Shown here piece after piece: positions 43,652 to 51,258 of a DNA stretch of 64,000 bases. Positions within the stretch are counted from its first letter, which is position 1, and every line of letters begins with the position of its first letter. Position numbers and translations under genes: made by a program. Where the stretch lies: the NCBI RefSeq assembly GCF_036053395.1, contig NZ_CP107942.1, forward strand, positions 4,430,501-4,494,500, written 5' to 3'. Below the pieces are notes generated by a model that saw only the letters and a program-made list of their open reading frames with translations, was not told the DNA's origin and did not search any database. Source of the stretch: Actinoplanes sp. NBC_00393. GTDB taxonomy: Bacteria > Actinomycetota > Actinomycetes > Mycobacteriales > Micromonosporaceae.

Positions 43652-43702
43652 ATGCAGCCCGATCTTGAGGACCACACACTCACCCGGGCGTCAGCCCAAT
43701 GA
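43652..43702 (+). CDS. 16-residue leader ORF coupled to DUF6082-like gene
   Basis: AAGGAG at 43639-43644, a 7-nt gap, ATG 43652 and stop TGA at 43700-43702 give a complete small frame, MQPDLEDHTLTRASAQ. Its stop overlaps the ATG of the next gene (ATGA at 43699-43702), and that gene has no ribosome-binding site of its own. This suggests translational coupling. The peptide itself has no recognisable function. Confidence 0.45.
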   Translation: MQPDLEDHTLTRASAQ

Positions 43703-44205
43703 GGTTCCTTGAACAGATCCGGCGACAACGCCTTGCCGCAGTCGCGGCGAGCGGCATCCTCGCAGCGATGTTGTTGGCGCCCACGCTGCTTCTCTTGGTC
43801 GTCGACGGATGGGGCCCAAGACTTTCCGCACTGGCGGCCGCTTATCAGGTAGTGGCAGCGGTTGCCGCCGCAGGAGCGCTCGTGGTGGTGGCACTCGCCC
43901 TCTCGGCCCAGGGAAAACAGGCGGAGGCGGCGCAGCGTACCGCTATCCGCGCGAGCCAAATCGAGATTCTCTCGATCGCAATGAACGACCCCGCGACCTA
44001 TCTTGTCTGCTTCGGCCTGAGCGACAATCCTGAGAACCGCACCCGCTTCAAGCGGCAGGCATACACGACGATGCTCCTGCGCCGGACGTTGGACCTGTAT
44101 CGCATGAGGTGTATGGAAGAGAAGACCATCCGGGCGGAAATCCTGAGACCGCTGTTCTCCACCGGGTTCGGGCTGCAGTACTGGGAGCAGAATCGGACGC
44201 TCTGA
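43699..44205 (+). CDS. DUF6082-like membrane protein, truncated by in-frame TGA
   Basis: A 168-residue product with two hydrophobic segments (LAAVAASGILAAMLLAPTLLLL and VVAAVAAAGALVVVALALSA) and a cytoplasmic tail, as in the DUF6082 proteins of actinomycetes (role unknown). The frame stops at TGA 44203-44205 right after YWEQNRTL. Reading through in the same frame gives 38 more residues, including FGERFVQVVDEEYAAARA, before TAG 44320-44322; this resembles the C-terminal RF-VDEEY segment I recall for this family. The gene is therefore either a nonsense mutant, a stop-codon-readthrough gene, or affected by a sequencing error. Confidence 0.75.
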   Translation: MRFLEQIRRQRLAAVAASGILAAMLLAPTLLLLVVDGWGPRLSALAAAYQVVAAVAAAGALVVVALALSAQGKQAEAAQRTAIRASQIEILSIAMNDPATYLVCFGLSDNPENRTRFKRQAYTTMLLRRTLDLYRMRCMEEKTIRAEILRPLFSTGFGLQYWEQNRTL

Positions 44206-44322
44206 GCCCCCGAAGAGGTCGGCAAACGCTTCGGTGAGCGCTTCGTCCAGGTGGTTGACGAGGAGTACGCCGCGGCACGAGCATCACAATCTGCCGCCAC
44301 ACCTGTGGGCGCGCCGACATAG
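44203..44322 (+). other. in-frame TGA and downstream continuation of the DUF6082-like gene
   Basis: After TGA 44203-44205 the same frame stays open to TAG 44320-44322. The continuation carries a conserved-looking segment GERFVQVVDEEYAAA. The base after TGA is G. Confidence 0.7.
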
Positions 44323-44384
44323 CTAACGGCGCCACCCACTCGAACCCGCCTGCCCGGCGGCTACAAGCCCGCGGTTGAATGGCT

Positions 44385-44870
44385 TCACCCGGACTTCGGT
44401 ACGTAGGTGAGGTCCATGGTGTCGGTCCGGCCGGACCACGTCAGGGTGAGACGCCAGCAGCCGGCCTGCGGCAGGTCGATGATCGACGGCCCGGGGCCGC
44501 CGGCCACGTTCTCGTCGGCGCGCACCTCGGTGCCGTCCAGCACGGCGCTGATCTTCAGGTCGGCGGGCGTGTCGACCGGCTGGCGGGACACCCACAGAAT
44601 CTTGTTGCTGTGGTCCTCGGCCGGCGGGCTGGTCAGCGGCGCACCGAAGAGGATCGCGACGATCTCGCCCTGATCACCGAGGACATGCTTCGTCCCGCTG
44701 CCGTCCCAGCTGAAACCGGCCCGCGCCCACTCCGGCAGCGCCGCAGTGCTGACCGGCGACCCACAGGGCCGCGCCGGCGCCGGCGACGGAGACGGCGGAC
44801 CGGACGGTTCGCTGGTCGCCGTGCAGCCGGCCAGCAGCAGGAGGGCGAAACCAACGGCGAGACGCTTCAC
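44385..44870 (-). CDS. lipoprotein, 161 aa
   Basis: GTG 44870 starts MKRLAVGFALLLLAGCTATS, with a lipobox LLAGC, so the mature protein is lipid-anchored at Cys16. A Ser/Pro linker (EPSGPPSPSPAPARP) follows, then a compact domain with two Cys (CGSP, GCWRLTLTWSG) ending in DTMDLTYVPKSG. The role is unknown. It lies directly downstream of the caspase-like gene on the same strand (36-bp gap) and may be cotranscribed with it. Confidence 0.85.
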   Translation of the reverse strand: MKRLAVGFALLLLAGCTATSEPSGPPSPSPAPARPCGSPVSTAALPEWARAGFSWDGSGTKHVLGDQGEIVAILFGAPLTSPPAEDHSNKILWVSRQPVDTPADLKISAVLDGTEVRADENVAGGPGPSIIDLPQAGCWRLTLTWSGRTDTMDLTYVPKSG

Positions 44871-44906
44871 ATTCGTTTGACACCGCTCGCGCCGCCCGGG
44901 TTCCGC

Positions 44907-46439
44907 TCAAGGGACGTAGTCGTAGGTGAGGCCGAAGGAACCCCCGTCGACGGTCACGTCCACTGGGTTCACCAGGACGAGGGCGTAGCCGCCGATCCGT
45001 GGGCGCACACAGACCCGCATGCGGTCCTCGCCGACGGCCAGGTAGTAGCCCTTCATCCCCTTGCTGGCCCCGGCCATCGACGTCGCGCAGTCCGTGGGAC
45101 GGTCCACGACCGCATCGACCCGGACGGCGGGTGAGGAGAACCAGAGCTGGCGGGAGGCACCGGTGGTAGCCCCGTCCTTCACGGCGATGTCGGCCACGTC
45201 CGCTTCATGAGTGACCCCGGCCTCGGTCGGCCCGAACGCGAACATGACCTCCGCCGCGAGGGTGTTGATCCCGGAGTAAGTGACCGCCGGTGTAGTGCCG
45301 CCCATCTGATGCAATCCCTCGACGAGGGGAAGCGCGGGAAAACTCAGCACACCGGCCAGCACCAGGGTGGCCGCGCTGCGCCAGGTCGCCCGGCTGATGC
45401 CGAGCGACGCCGGAGCTCCCGATGGTAGGGATTCCGGCAGATCGACCACACGCTTCAGCTGACGTACCTGCTTCTCCGCTGCCTGCACCTTGGAATCGGC
45501 TTTGCGCAGCTCGTCCGCGACCTTCTCCGTCTGCTGCGGTGGTGCGCCGAGCCGCCCCAGCATGGAGGTCAACTGGTCGGTCAGCTGCTGACGTTCCTGC
45601 CGGGCGCTGTCCAGTTCGGCCCGCAGCGCGGAAAGCTGGTCGCGAAGCTGTGCGTTCTCCGCCTCCGGGTCCCGCTGCAGGGTGGGCGCCACGAGGTTGC
45701 GGGCGAAGACGAAGTCGTCGGCGGTGTTCGTGGCTCGTCTGGTCGGCTCCGGCTTGGTCGCGCCGAGCAGGCGGGCGCGGACCTCCTGAAAGATCGGGCT
45801 GAGCCGCAGGTATTCGGGCTGTCCGGAGATCCCCTCGTGCAGCACCTCGACGAAGTTGCGGGTGAAGTAGGTCATCGGTTGCGGATCGTCGCCGGGCGTC
45901 TCGGCGTAGGCCACGCCGTGCGGACCGCTGGCCGCCATGATGTAGACGCCGTTGGCGACGGCGAGTTCCGCCAGGTCGGTCGATCCGGAAAGGGTGTGCG
46001 GGCTGGCGGCCATCCCGGAGTAGCAGCAGTCCAGGATCACGATCTTGATCCGGGCCGGGGAGCTGAGAAGGGCGTGGCGCACCGAGTCGTACATCAGGCT
46101 GGTCGCCCGAAGCCGGTAGTTGGAGGTCACGGATCGGCCCAGACACAGGCACAGTTGGAGACTCTCATCGAGCTGGCCGTGCCCGACGAAGTAGAAGAGG
46201 GCAACCTCGGTCGCCTCGCCGAAACGCTGCACCAGTTGGTCGGGCAGATCTCCCAGGACAGCCGGATCCGACACGGTCAGCACGTTGCTCGCCGGCCATC
46301 CGCAGATGTCGCTGGTCAACAGCTCGTGCATCTGCGTCAGGCTGTTGCGGGCCGCCGGCACCTCGGGGAGCCTAGGGTCCCGATAGGTCCAGGCGCCGAC
46401 GAGTACGGCACGCGAGTCGTGAAGGGTCGGCCGGTTCAT
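44907..46439 (-). CDS. caspase-like (peptidase C14) protein with coiled coil and membrane segment
   Basis: A 510-residue protein. Residues 1-230 are a caspase/metacaspase-like domain: His in FVGHGQ (His87) and the Cys of the LDCCYSG box (Cys138/139). Residues about 265-345 are a coiled coil (ENAQLRDQLSALRAELDSAR and following), then a hydrophobic segment around 355-380 (SAATLVLAGVLSFPALPL), and a C-terminal about 130-residue extracytoplasmic domain. Bacterial caspase-like proteins with such fusions are often regulated cell-death or defence effectors. The ATG overlaps the stop of a 13-codon frame (ATGA). A lipoprotein gene follows. Partners are not evident in the window, so the role is inference. 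Confidence 0.9.
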   Translation of the reverse strand: MNRPTLHDSRAVLVGAWTYRDPRLPEVPAARNSLTQMHELLTSDICGWPASNVLTVSDPAVLGDLPDQLVQRFGEATEVALFYFVGHGQLDESLQLCLCLGRSVTSNYRLRATSLMYDSVRHALLSSPARIKIVILDCCYSGMAASPHTLSGSTDLAELAVANGVYIMAASGPHGVAYAETPGDDPQPMTYFTRNFVEVLHEGISGQPEYLRLSPIFQEVRARLLGATKPEPTRRATNTADDFVFARNLVAPTLQRDPEAENAQLRDQLSALRAELDSARQERQQLTDQLTSMLGRLGAPPQQTEKVADELRKADSKVQAAEKQVRQLKRVVDLPESLPSGAPASLGISRATWRSAATLVLAGVLSFPALPLVEGLHQMGGTTPAVTYSGINTLAAEVMFAFGPTEAGVTHEADVADIAVKDGATTGASRQLWFSSPAVRVDAVVDRPTDCATSMAGASKGMKGYYLAVGEDRMRVCVRPRIGGYALVLVNPVDVTVDGGSFGLTYDYVP

Positions 46440-46477
46440 TCCTCGGCAAGGATGCCCCGGATGGCGAGCAACGTCAT
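46436..46477 (-). CDS. 13-residue ORF coupled to the caspase-like gene
   Basis: An ATG at 46477 opens MTLLAIRGILAEE and its TGA overlaps the caspase ATG (46436-46439). GGACAGGTG stands immediately before it. The caspase start itself has GAGGA only one base away, too close for normal initiation, so coupling from this short frame is plausible. Support is limited. Confidence 0.3.
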   Translation of the reverse strand: MTLLAIRGILAEE

Positions 46478-46488
46478 CACCTGTCCCG

Positions 46489-47988
46489 CTAACGGGTGAG
46501 CAGGCGGATCATGTTCCAGGAGAGGGCGGGGAGCGTGACCCTGCTGCGGCCGTCCTCGACGGTCACGGCGCCGACCTCGTGGGGGACCACGCGGTCCGGA
46601 GCATCGGCCGTGTTGACCGCGTCCGGGTCGGCGTCGGCGAGCGCCACATGCGAGCCGGCCACCAGGTCGGGGCAGGCGCGCAGGTCGAGGTCGAGGACAA
46701 GGTCCTGCCGCTGGTCGCGGTTGACGGCGAACACCGTTATGGCCGAGCCGTCGTGGACGGCGACGGCGTCGGCCACCGGGACGGTTCCGTACAGCGTTGT
46801 CTCGTACGCCGGCGCTTGAAGGTCGGTGTGCAGCACCGTGCCGCGGCCGTGCCGGGAGGTGAGCGCGAAAGGATGGAAGATGGTCTGCCGCCAGGCGGGG
46901 CCGCCCGGTTCGCAGCGGATCGGGGCGATCACGTTGACCAGCTGGGCCAGGCAGCCGATCTTGACCCGGTCGGCGTGCCGGAGCAGGGAGATCAGCAGGT
47001 TGCCGACCACGACGGCGTCGGCGACCGAGTACGTGTCCTCGATCAGGCGGGGCGCCTCGGCCCAGTCCAGATTGTCCTCGCCGGGGAAGCGGCTCTGGTA
47101 CCAGACGTTCCACTCGTCGACGGCCAGGTTGATCCGCTTGGTGTGGCCGCCGACGGCGCGGACGTGGTCGCAGGTGGCCACCACGGCCTCGATGAAACGG
47201 TCCAGGTCGACGGCGCTGGCCAGGAAGCTGTCCCGGTCGTCGCCGAACTGCTCGTAGTACGTGTGCAGGGAGATGTAGTCGACCTGGGCGTACGTCTGGG
47301 TCAGCACCTCGGCCTCCCACGCGCCGAACGTCGGCATGCGCCGGTTCGAGCTGCCGCAGGCGGCGAGTTCGACGGTGGGATCGACCCGGCGCATCGCTTT
47401 GGTGGTCTCCGCGGCGAGCCGGCCGTACTCGGTGGCGGTCTTGTGGCCGATCTGCCACGGCCCGTCCATCTCGTTGCCCAGGCACCAGACGCGTACCCCG
47501 TACGGATCTGCTGATCCATTGGCCCGGCGCCGGTCGGACCAGGCCGTGCCGGACGGATGGTTGCAGTATTCGAGCAGGTTGCGGGCCGCGTCGACGCCGC
47601 GGGTGCCGAGGTTGACCGCCATCATCGGCTCGCTGCCGACCTCGCGCGCCCAGCGCAGGAAGTCGTCGACACCGACCTGGTTGGTCTCGATCGAACGCCA
47701 CGCGAGATCCAGCCGCCGCGGCCGCGACGAGCGCGGCCCGATGCCGTCCTCCCAGGTGTAGCCGGAGACGAAGTTGCCACCCGGATACCGCAGGATCGGC
47801 ACGCCCAGCTCACGCACCAGGCCGGCGACGTCGCGGCGGAACCCGGCATCGTCGGCCGCCGGGTGGCCGGGCTCGTAGATGCCGGTGTAGACGCAGCGGC
47901 CCATGTGCTCGACGAACGAGCCGAACAGCCGCGGATCAACCTCGGCGACGGTCACCCGGGGATCGAGGCTCAGGGCTGCACGCTGCAT
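46489..47988 (-). CDS. abfA: alpha-L-arabinofuranosidase, GH51
   Basis: A 499-residue GH51 enzyme. The acid/base Glu is in VWCLGNEMDGPWQ and the nucleophile Glu in VDEWNVWY; FGSFVEHMGRCVYTGIYEPG and LRYPGGNFVSGYTWEDGIGP are the family's N-terminal markers. No signal peptide, so it cleaves arabinofuranosyl oligosaccharides after uptake. It is the last gene of an operon with a binding protein and two permeases, 3 nt after permease 2. The caspase-like gene begins 49 nt further down on the same strand. Confidence 0.95.
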   Translation of the reverse strand: MQRAALSLDPRVTVAEVDPRLFGSFVEHMGRCVYTGIYEPGHPAADDAGFRRDVAGLVRELGVPILRYPGGNFVSGYTWEDGIGPRSSRPRRLDLAWRSIETNQVGVDDFLRWAREVGSEPMMAVNLGTRGVDAARNLLEYCNHPSGTAWSDRRRANGSADPYGVRVWCLGNEMDGPWQIGHKTATEYGRLAAETTKAMRRVDPTVELAACGSSNRRMPTFGAWEAEVLTQTYAQVDYISLHTYYEQFGDDRDSFLASAVDLDRFIEAVVATCDHVRAVGGHTKRINLAVDEWNVWYQSRFPGEDNLDWAEAPRLIEDTYSVADAVVVGNLLISLLRHADRVKIGCLAQLVNVIAPIRCEPGGPAWRQTIFHPFALTSRHGRGTVLHTDLQAPAYETTLYGTVPVADAVAVHDGSAITVFAVNRDQRQDLVLDLDLRACPDLVAGSHVALADADPDAVNTADAPDRVVPHEVGAVTVEDGRSRVTLPALSWNMIRLLTR

Positions 47989-47991
47989 GGG

Positions 47992-48852
47992 TCAGCCTTT
48001 CAGACCGGTTCCGGCGATGCCTTCGACGATGCGGCGCTGGAAGAACAGGAAGAGGAGTACGAGCGGAAGCGCACCGAGGATGGCCGAGGCCATCGTGTCC
48101 GCGTACCGGATGCCGTAGGTGCCCTGCACGGTGGCCAGCCCGACCGGGATGGTCATCAGCTTCGGGTTGGTCATCACCAGCAGCGGCCAGAGCAGGTTGT
48201 TCCAGCTCCAGACGAAGGTGAAGATCGCCACCGCGGCGACCACCGGACGGCTCAAGGGCATGACGACCCGCCAATAGGTACGGAAGAAGCCGGCCCCGTC
48301 CACCCGGGCCGCCTCGTCGAGGTCGCGGGGCACCCCGTCGAAGAACTGTTTGAAGATGAAGACCGCGATGGCCGCCGGCACCTGCGGCAGGACCACCGCC
48401 CAGTACGTGTTCAGCAGCTGCAGCGCCGCGAACTCCCGGAACTGCGCCACGATCAGCGCCTGCTGCGGGATCATGATGCCGATCAGGACGAACCAGAAGA
48501 TCAGCCACCGGAACCGGAACCGCATCCGGGACAGCGCGAACGCGGCCATGCTGCCGGTCAGCACCGTCGCCGCCGCGGTCAGGGTGGAGGTGATGAAGCT
48601 GGAGGCGTACCAGTTCCAGATCGAACCCTGGCTCAACAGCGTGCGATAGGACTCCAGCGTCGGGTCCTGGATCGCCCAGGTCGGGTTCGTGGTCTCCGAG
48701 TTCGGTTTGATCGAGGTGTCCACCGCCCAGGCGATCGGCACCAGCCAGATCACGGCGAAGGCGATGAGCACTCCCGCGCAGGTGGCGTTGAACAGCTTGA
48801 TCCGCCGGTCGACGGACTCGCGGGTGACAGTGGGCGCGGTGATCGTCGTCAT
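47992..48852 (-). CDS. carbohydrate ABC permease (MalG-like)
   Basis: A 286-residue permease with six hydrophobic segments and the cytoplasmic EAA-type loop in DLDEAARVDGAGFFRTYWRVVMPLSRP. It pairs with the upstream permease, and ATG 48852 shares its A with that gene's stop (TGATG). It should import arabino-oligosaccharides from the binding protein. The ATPase is not in the operon, as is usual for actinomycete systems that share one MsiK-type ATPase. Confidence 0.94.
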   Translation of the reverse strand: MTTITAPTVTRESVDRRIKLFNATCAGVLIAFAVIWLVPIAWAVDTSIKPNSETTNPTWAIQDPTLESYRTLLSQGSIWNWYASSFITSTLTAAATVLTGSMAAFALSRMRFRFRWLIFWFVLIGIMIPQQALIVAQFREFAALQLLNTYWAVVLPQVPAAIAVFIFKQFFDGVPRDLDEAARVDGAGFFRTYWRVVMPLSRPVVAAVAIFTFVWSWNNLLWPLLVMTNPKLMTIPVGLATVQGTYGIRYADTMASAILGALPLVLLFLFFQRRIVEGIAGTGLKG

Positions 48853-49793
48853 CACAGCCTCTCTTCCTGCCGCCGGGTGAGCACCACCCACACCGTGGAG
48901 ACGGCCAGTATGAGAAGGAAGAACAGCGTCGAGACCGCGGAGGCGTAGCCCACGCGGAAGTCGGTGAAGCTGACGTCGTAGATGTACTCGAGCGCCGGCC
49001 GGGTGCTGAAGTTCGGCCCGCCGCTGGTCATGATGTACATCTGGTCGAACACCTTGAGCGAGGCGATCACCTGCAGCACCACGACCAGTGAGGTGGTGCG
49101 GCTGAGCATGGGTACGGTGATCCGGCGCACCTGCTGGACCGGCCCGGCGCCGTCCATCGACGCCGCCTCGTACAGCTCGCGGGGGATGTCCTGCAGGCCG
49201 GCCAGGTAGAGCACGAAGTTGAAGCCGAGCGTCCACCAGACGGTGGTCAGGGCGAGGGACCACATCGCCAGGTCCGGGTCGCCGAGCCAGCTGGGCTCGG
49301 CGAAGCCCAGGGCGGTCACCATCCGGCTGAGCAGGCCGAGTTCCGGGGTGTACATCCACATCCAGATCAGGGCGACGACCGCGGACGGCAGGATGTACGG
49401 CAGGAAGAACGCCAGCCGGAAGAACCAGCGGCCGCGGCGCACCCGGTCGGCCATCAGCGCGAGCAGGAACGCCAGGATCACCAGCGGTGGGGTGGTGAGG
49501 ATGGTGAACCACAGGGTGTGCCACATCGACGCCCAGAACGCGGCGTCGCCGAGGGCCTCGGTGTAGTTGCGCAGGCCGGCGAAGCTGCCCAGGCCCGGCC
49601 GGACCAGGCTGGTGTCGAACAGGCTCATCAGGAACATGTAGAGCGTCGGGCCGATGACGAACAGCAGGTAGAGCACCAGGAACGGCGCCATCATCAGCAG
49701 TGCGGGCCGGGTGTGGCCGGGGCTTTCCGCAGTGTCCGGCGGTAGCGGTGTCTCCCCGGTCACCGGGCGGTCCGGTGCGGTGGTCACGGTCAT
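48852..49793 (-). CDS. carbohydrate ABC permease (MalF-like)
   Basis: A 313-residue permease with six hydrophobic segments after a cytoplasmic N-terminus, and the EAA-type loop DIPRELYEAASMDGAGPVQQVRRITVPM. GGAGG precedes ATG 49793. An upstream extension to 49886 would overlap the binding-protein gene and has no support. It lies 10 nt after the binding-protein stop and forms the heterodimeric channel with permease 2. Confidence 0.94.
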   Translation of the reverse strand: MTVTTAPDRPVTGETPLPPDTAESPGHTRPALLMMAPFLVLYLLFVIGPTLYMFLMSLFDTSLVRPGLGSFAGLRNYTEALGDAAFWASMWHTLWFTILTTPPLVILAFLLALMADRVRRGRWFFRLAFFLPYILPSAVVALIWMWMYTPELGLLSRMVTALGFAEPSWLGDPDLAMWSLALTTVWWTLGFNFVLYLAGLQDIPRELYEAASMDGAGPVQQVRRITVPMLSRTTSLVVVLQVIASLKVFDQMYIMTSGGPNFSTRPALEYIYDVSFTDFRVGYASAVSTLFFLLILAVSTVWVVLTRRQEERL

Positions 49794-49803
49794 GTCAACC
49801 TCC

Positions 49804-51120
49804 TCAGACCGGCGAGGGCAGGGCCGCGAGGGCGCTGAGACGGGACCGCAGCTGCTCGATCGCGGCCTGCGGGGTGAGCTGGCCACCTTCGACGGCGCCG
49901 ACGGCCGAACCCATGACGTTCTCGAAGTTGGAGCCGGACCCGGTGTACCAGGCGGGCGGGTCGTAGACGGCGGCGTCGGCCGCGGCCGCGTAGTTCGACT
50001 GCGGCGTGAGCTTCCGGTAGGCCTCGCTGTCGGCGACCGGCAGCCAGGTCGGCACGTGCCCGCCCTCGGCCCAGTTCATGCTCTGGTCGAGCAGCGCCTT
50101 GACGAAGCCGAGCGACAGGTCGAGCTGGCCGGGGGTCTGGTCGTCGCGGCGGGGCAGCACCAGGGTGTGCGAGTCGGCGTGCACCACGTACGTGCCGCCG
50201 AAGACGTTCGGCACCAGGGTCATCCCGAACGGCATCTTGGCGGTCTGGAAGGTGCTGATCTCCCATTCGCCGTTGATGTGGAACCCGGAGGCGCCGGCCG
50301 CGAACAGGGCGATCGCGCCCTGGTAGTCGATGCTGCCGGGCATCAGGCGCCGCTCCACGGTGAGCGACCGCAGATACTCCAGCACCTGCAGCGCCTTGGC
50401 GTCGTCCAGCACCACCCGGGTGCCGTCGTCGGCGATCACCTCGCCGCCGAGCTGGCCGTACAGGGTGTGGAACAGCCGCCAGCAGGTGGCCGGGTCGGCG
50501 TCGATGCCGTGGGTGGCGCCGAACTGGCCGGTGACCTGCTGCGCCTTGGCGAAGGCGTCGGCCAGGGCGTCCGGCCCCTCGATCGGTTTCAGCGCGCCGC
50601 CGGCGTCGAGCAGCCCGGCCTCGCCGCAGATGTCGGTGTTGTAGAACAGCACGATCGGATGGGTGTCGAGCGGGATGGCGTACGCCCGGCCGTCGACCAG
50701 ACCGGCCTCCCACGCCCGTTTGTTGAACATCTCCGGCGCCATGCCGTGCCGGGCCAGGTCCTCGGGGCGCAGTTCCTGCAGCAGGTTGCCGCGCTGCAGG
50801 GTGAGCATCCGGGTCAGGTGCGACACGGCGACGTTCGGCGGCTTCGCGCCGACCGTGGCCAGTGACAACTTCGTGTAGTACGGGTTGCCCCAGGCCAGCG
50901 TGACCGCCTGCACCGGGGTGCCCGGGTTCGCCGCCCGGTAGTTGGCGACCATCTGCTGCATGCGTACGCCGTCACCACCGCCGAACAGGTCCCAGTACTC
51001 GACGGTGCCCTGGTCCAGCGGGGTGTTCGCCAGCCCGGCCACGACCGGTGACGAGCATCCGGCCAGACCGGCGGCCCCGGCGCCGGCCAGCATGCCACGT
51101 AGCAGAGTACGGCGATCCAT
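49804..51120 (-). CDS. sugar ABC transporter solute-binding lipoprotein
   Basis: A 438-residue extracellular solute-binding protein (family 1). The N-terminus MDRRTLLRGMLAGAGAAGLAGCSS combines a twin-arginine-like start with a lipobox LAGC, so it is exported and lipid-anchored. Mature-domain segments such as AYAIPLDTHPIVLFYNTDI, and GASGFHINGEWEI are typical. GGAGGG lies 8 nt before ATG 51120 and a TAATCT -10 box lies at 51162-51167 on the minus strand. First gene of the arabinoside operon. Confidence 0.94.
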   Translation of the reverse strand: MDRRTLLRGMLAGAGAAGLAGCSSPVVAGLANTPLDQGTVEYWDLFGGGDGVRMQQMVANYRAANPGTPVQAVTLAWGNPYYTKLSLATVGAKPPNVAVSHLTRMLTLQRGNLLQELRPEDLARHGMAPEMFNKRAWEAGLVDGRAYAIPLDTHPIVLFYNTDICGEAGLLDAGGALKPIEGPDALADAFAKAQQVTGQFGATHGIDADPATCWRLFHTLYGQLGGEVIADDGTRVVLDDAKALQVLEYLRSLTVERRLMPGSIDYQGAIALFAAGASGFHINGEWEISTFQTAKMPFGMTLVPNVFGGTYVVHADSHTLVLPRRDDQTPGQLDLSLGFVKALLDQSMNWAEGGHVPTWLPVADSEAYRKLTPQSNYAAAADAAVYDPPAWYTGSGSNFENVMGSAVGAVEGGQLTPQAAIEQLRSRLSALAALPSPV

Positions 51121-51161
51121 GCGTCAGCCCTCCTGATCTCGCTGATCGACGGGCGCCACTC

Positions 51162-51167
51162 AGATTA
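51162..51167 (-). promoter_or_regulatory. predicted -10 box of the arabinoside operon
   Basis: TAATCT on the minus strand, about 42 bp before ATG 51120; no convincing -35. Nearby, GTGTTGC and GCACAAC (51195-51216) form an imperfect inverted repeat that could hold a LacI-type operator. Confidence 0.45.
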
Positions 51168-51246
51168 AGACCATGTGACGGGTGGTGACACAGGTGTTGC
51201 ATGGAGCAGCACAACGGGCCGAGATCAAAACCCGGCGGGGAACCCC

Positions 51247-51252
51247 TACGAT
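51247..51252 (+). promoter_or_regulatory. predicted -10 box, leaderless start of 51259 gene
   Basis: TACGAT, six bases, then GTG 51259. No ribosome-binding site can fit. Confidence 0.55.
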
Positions 51253-51258
51253 CGCGGG

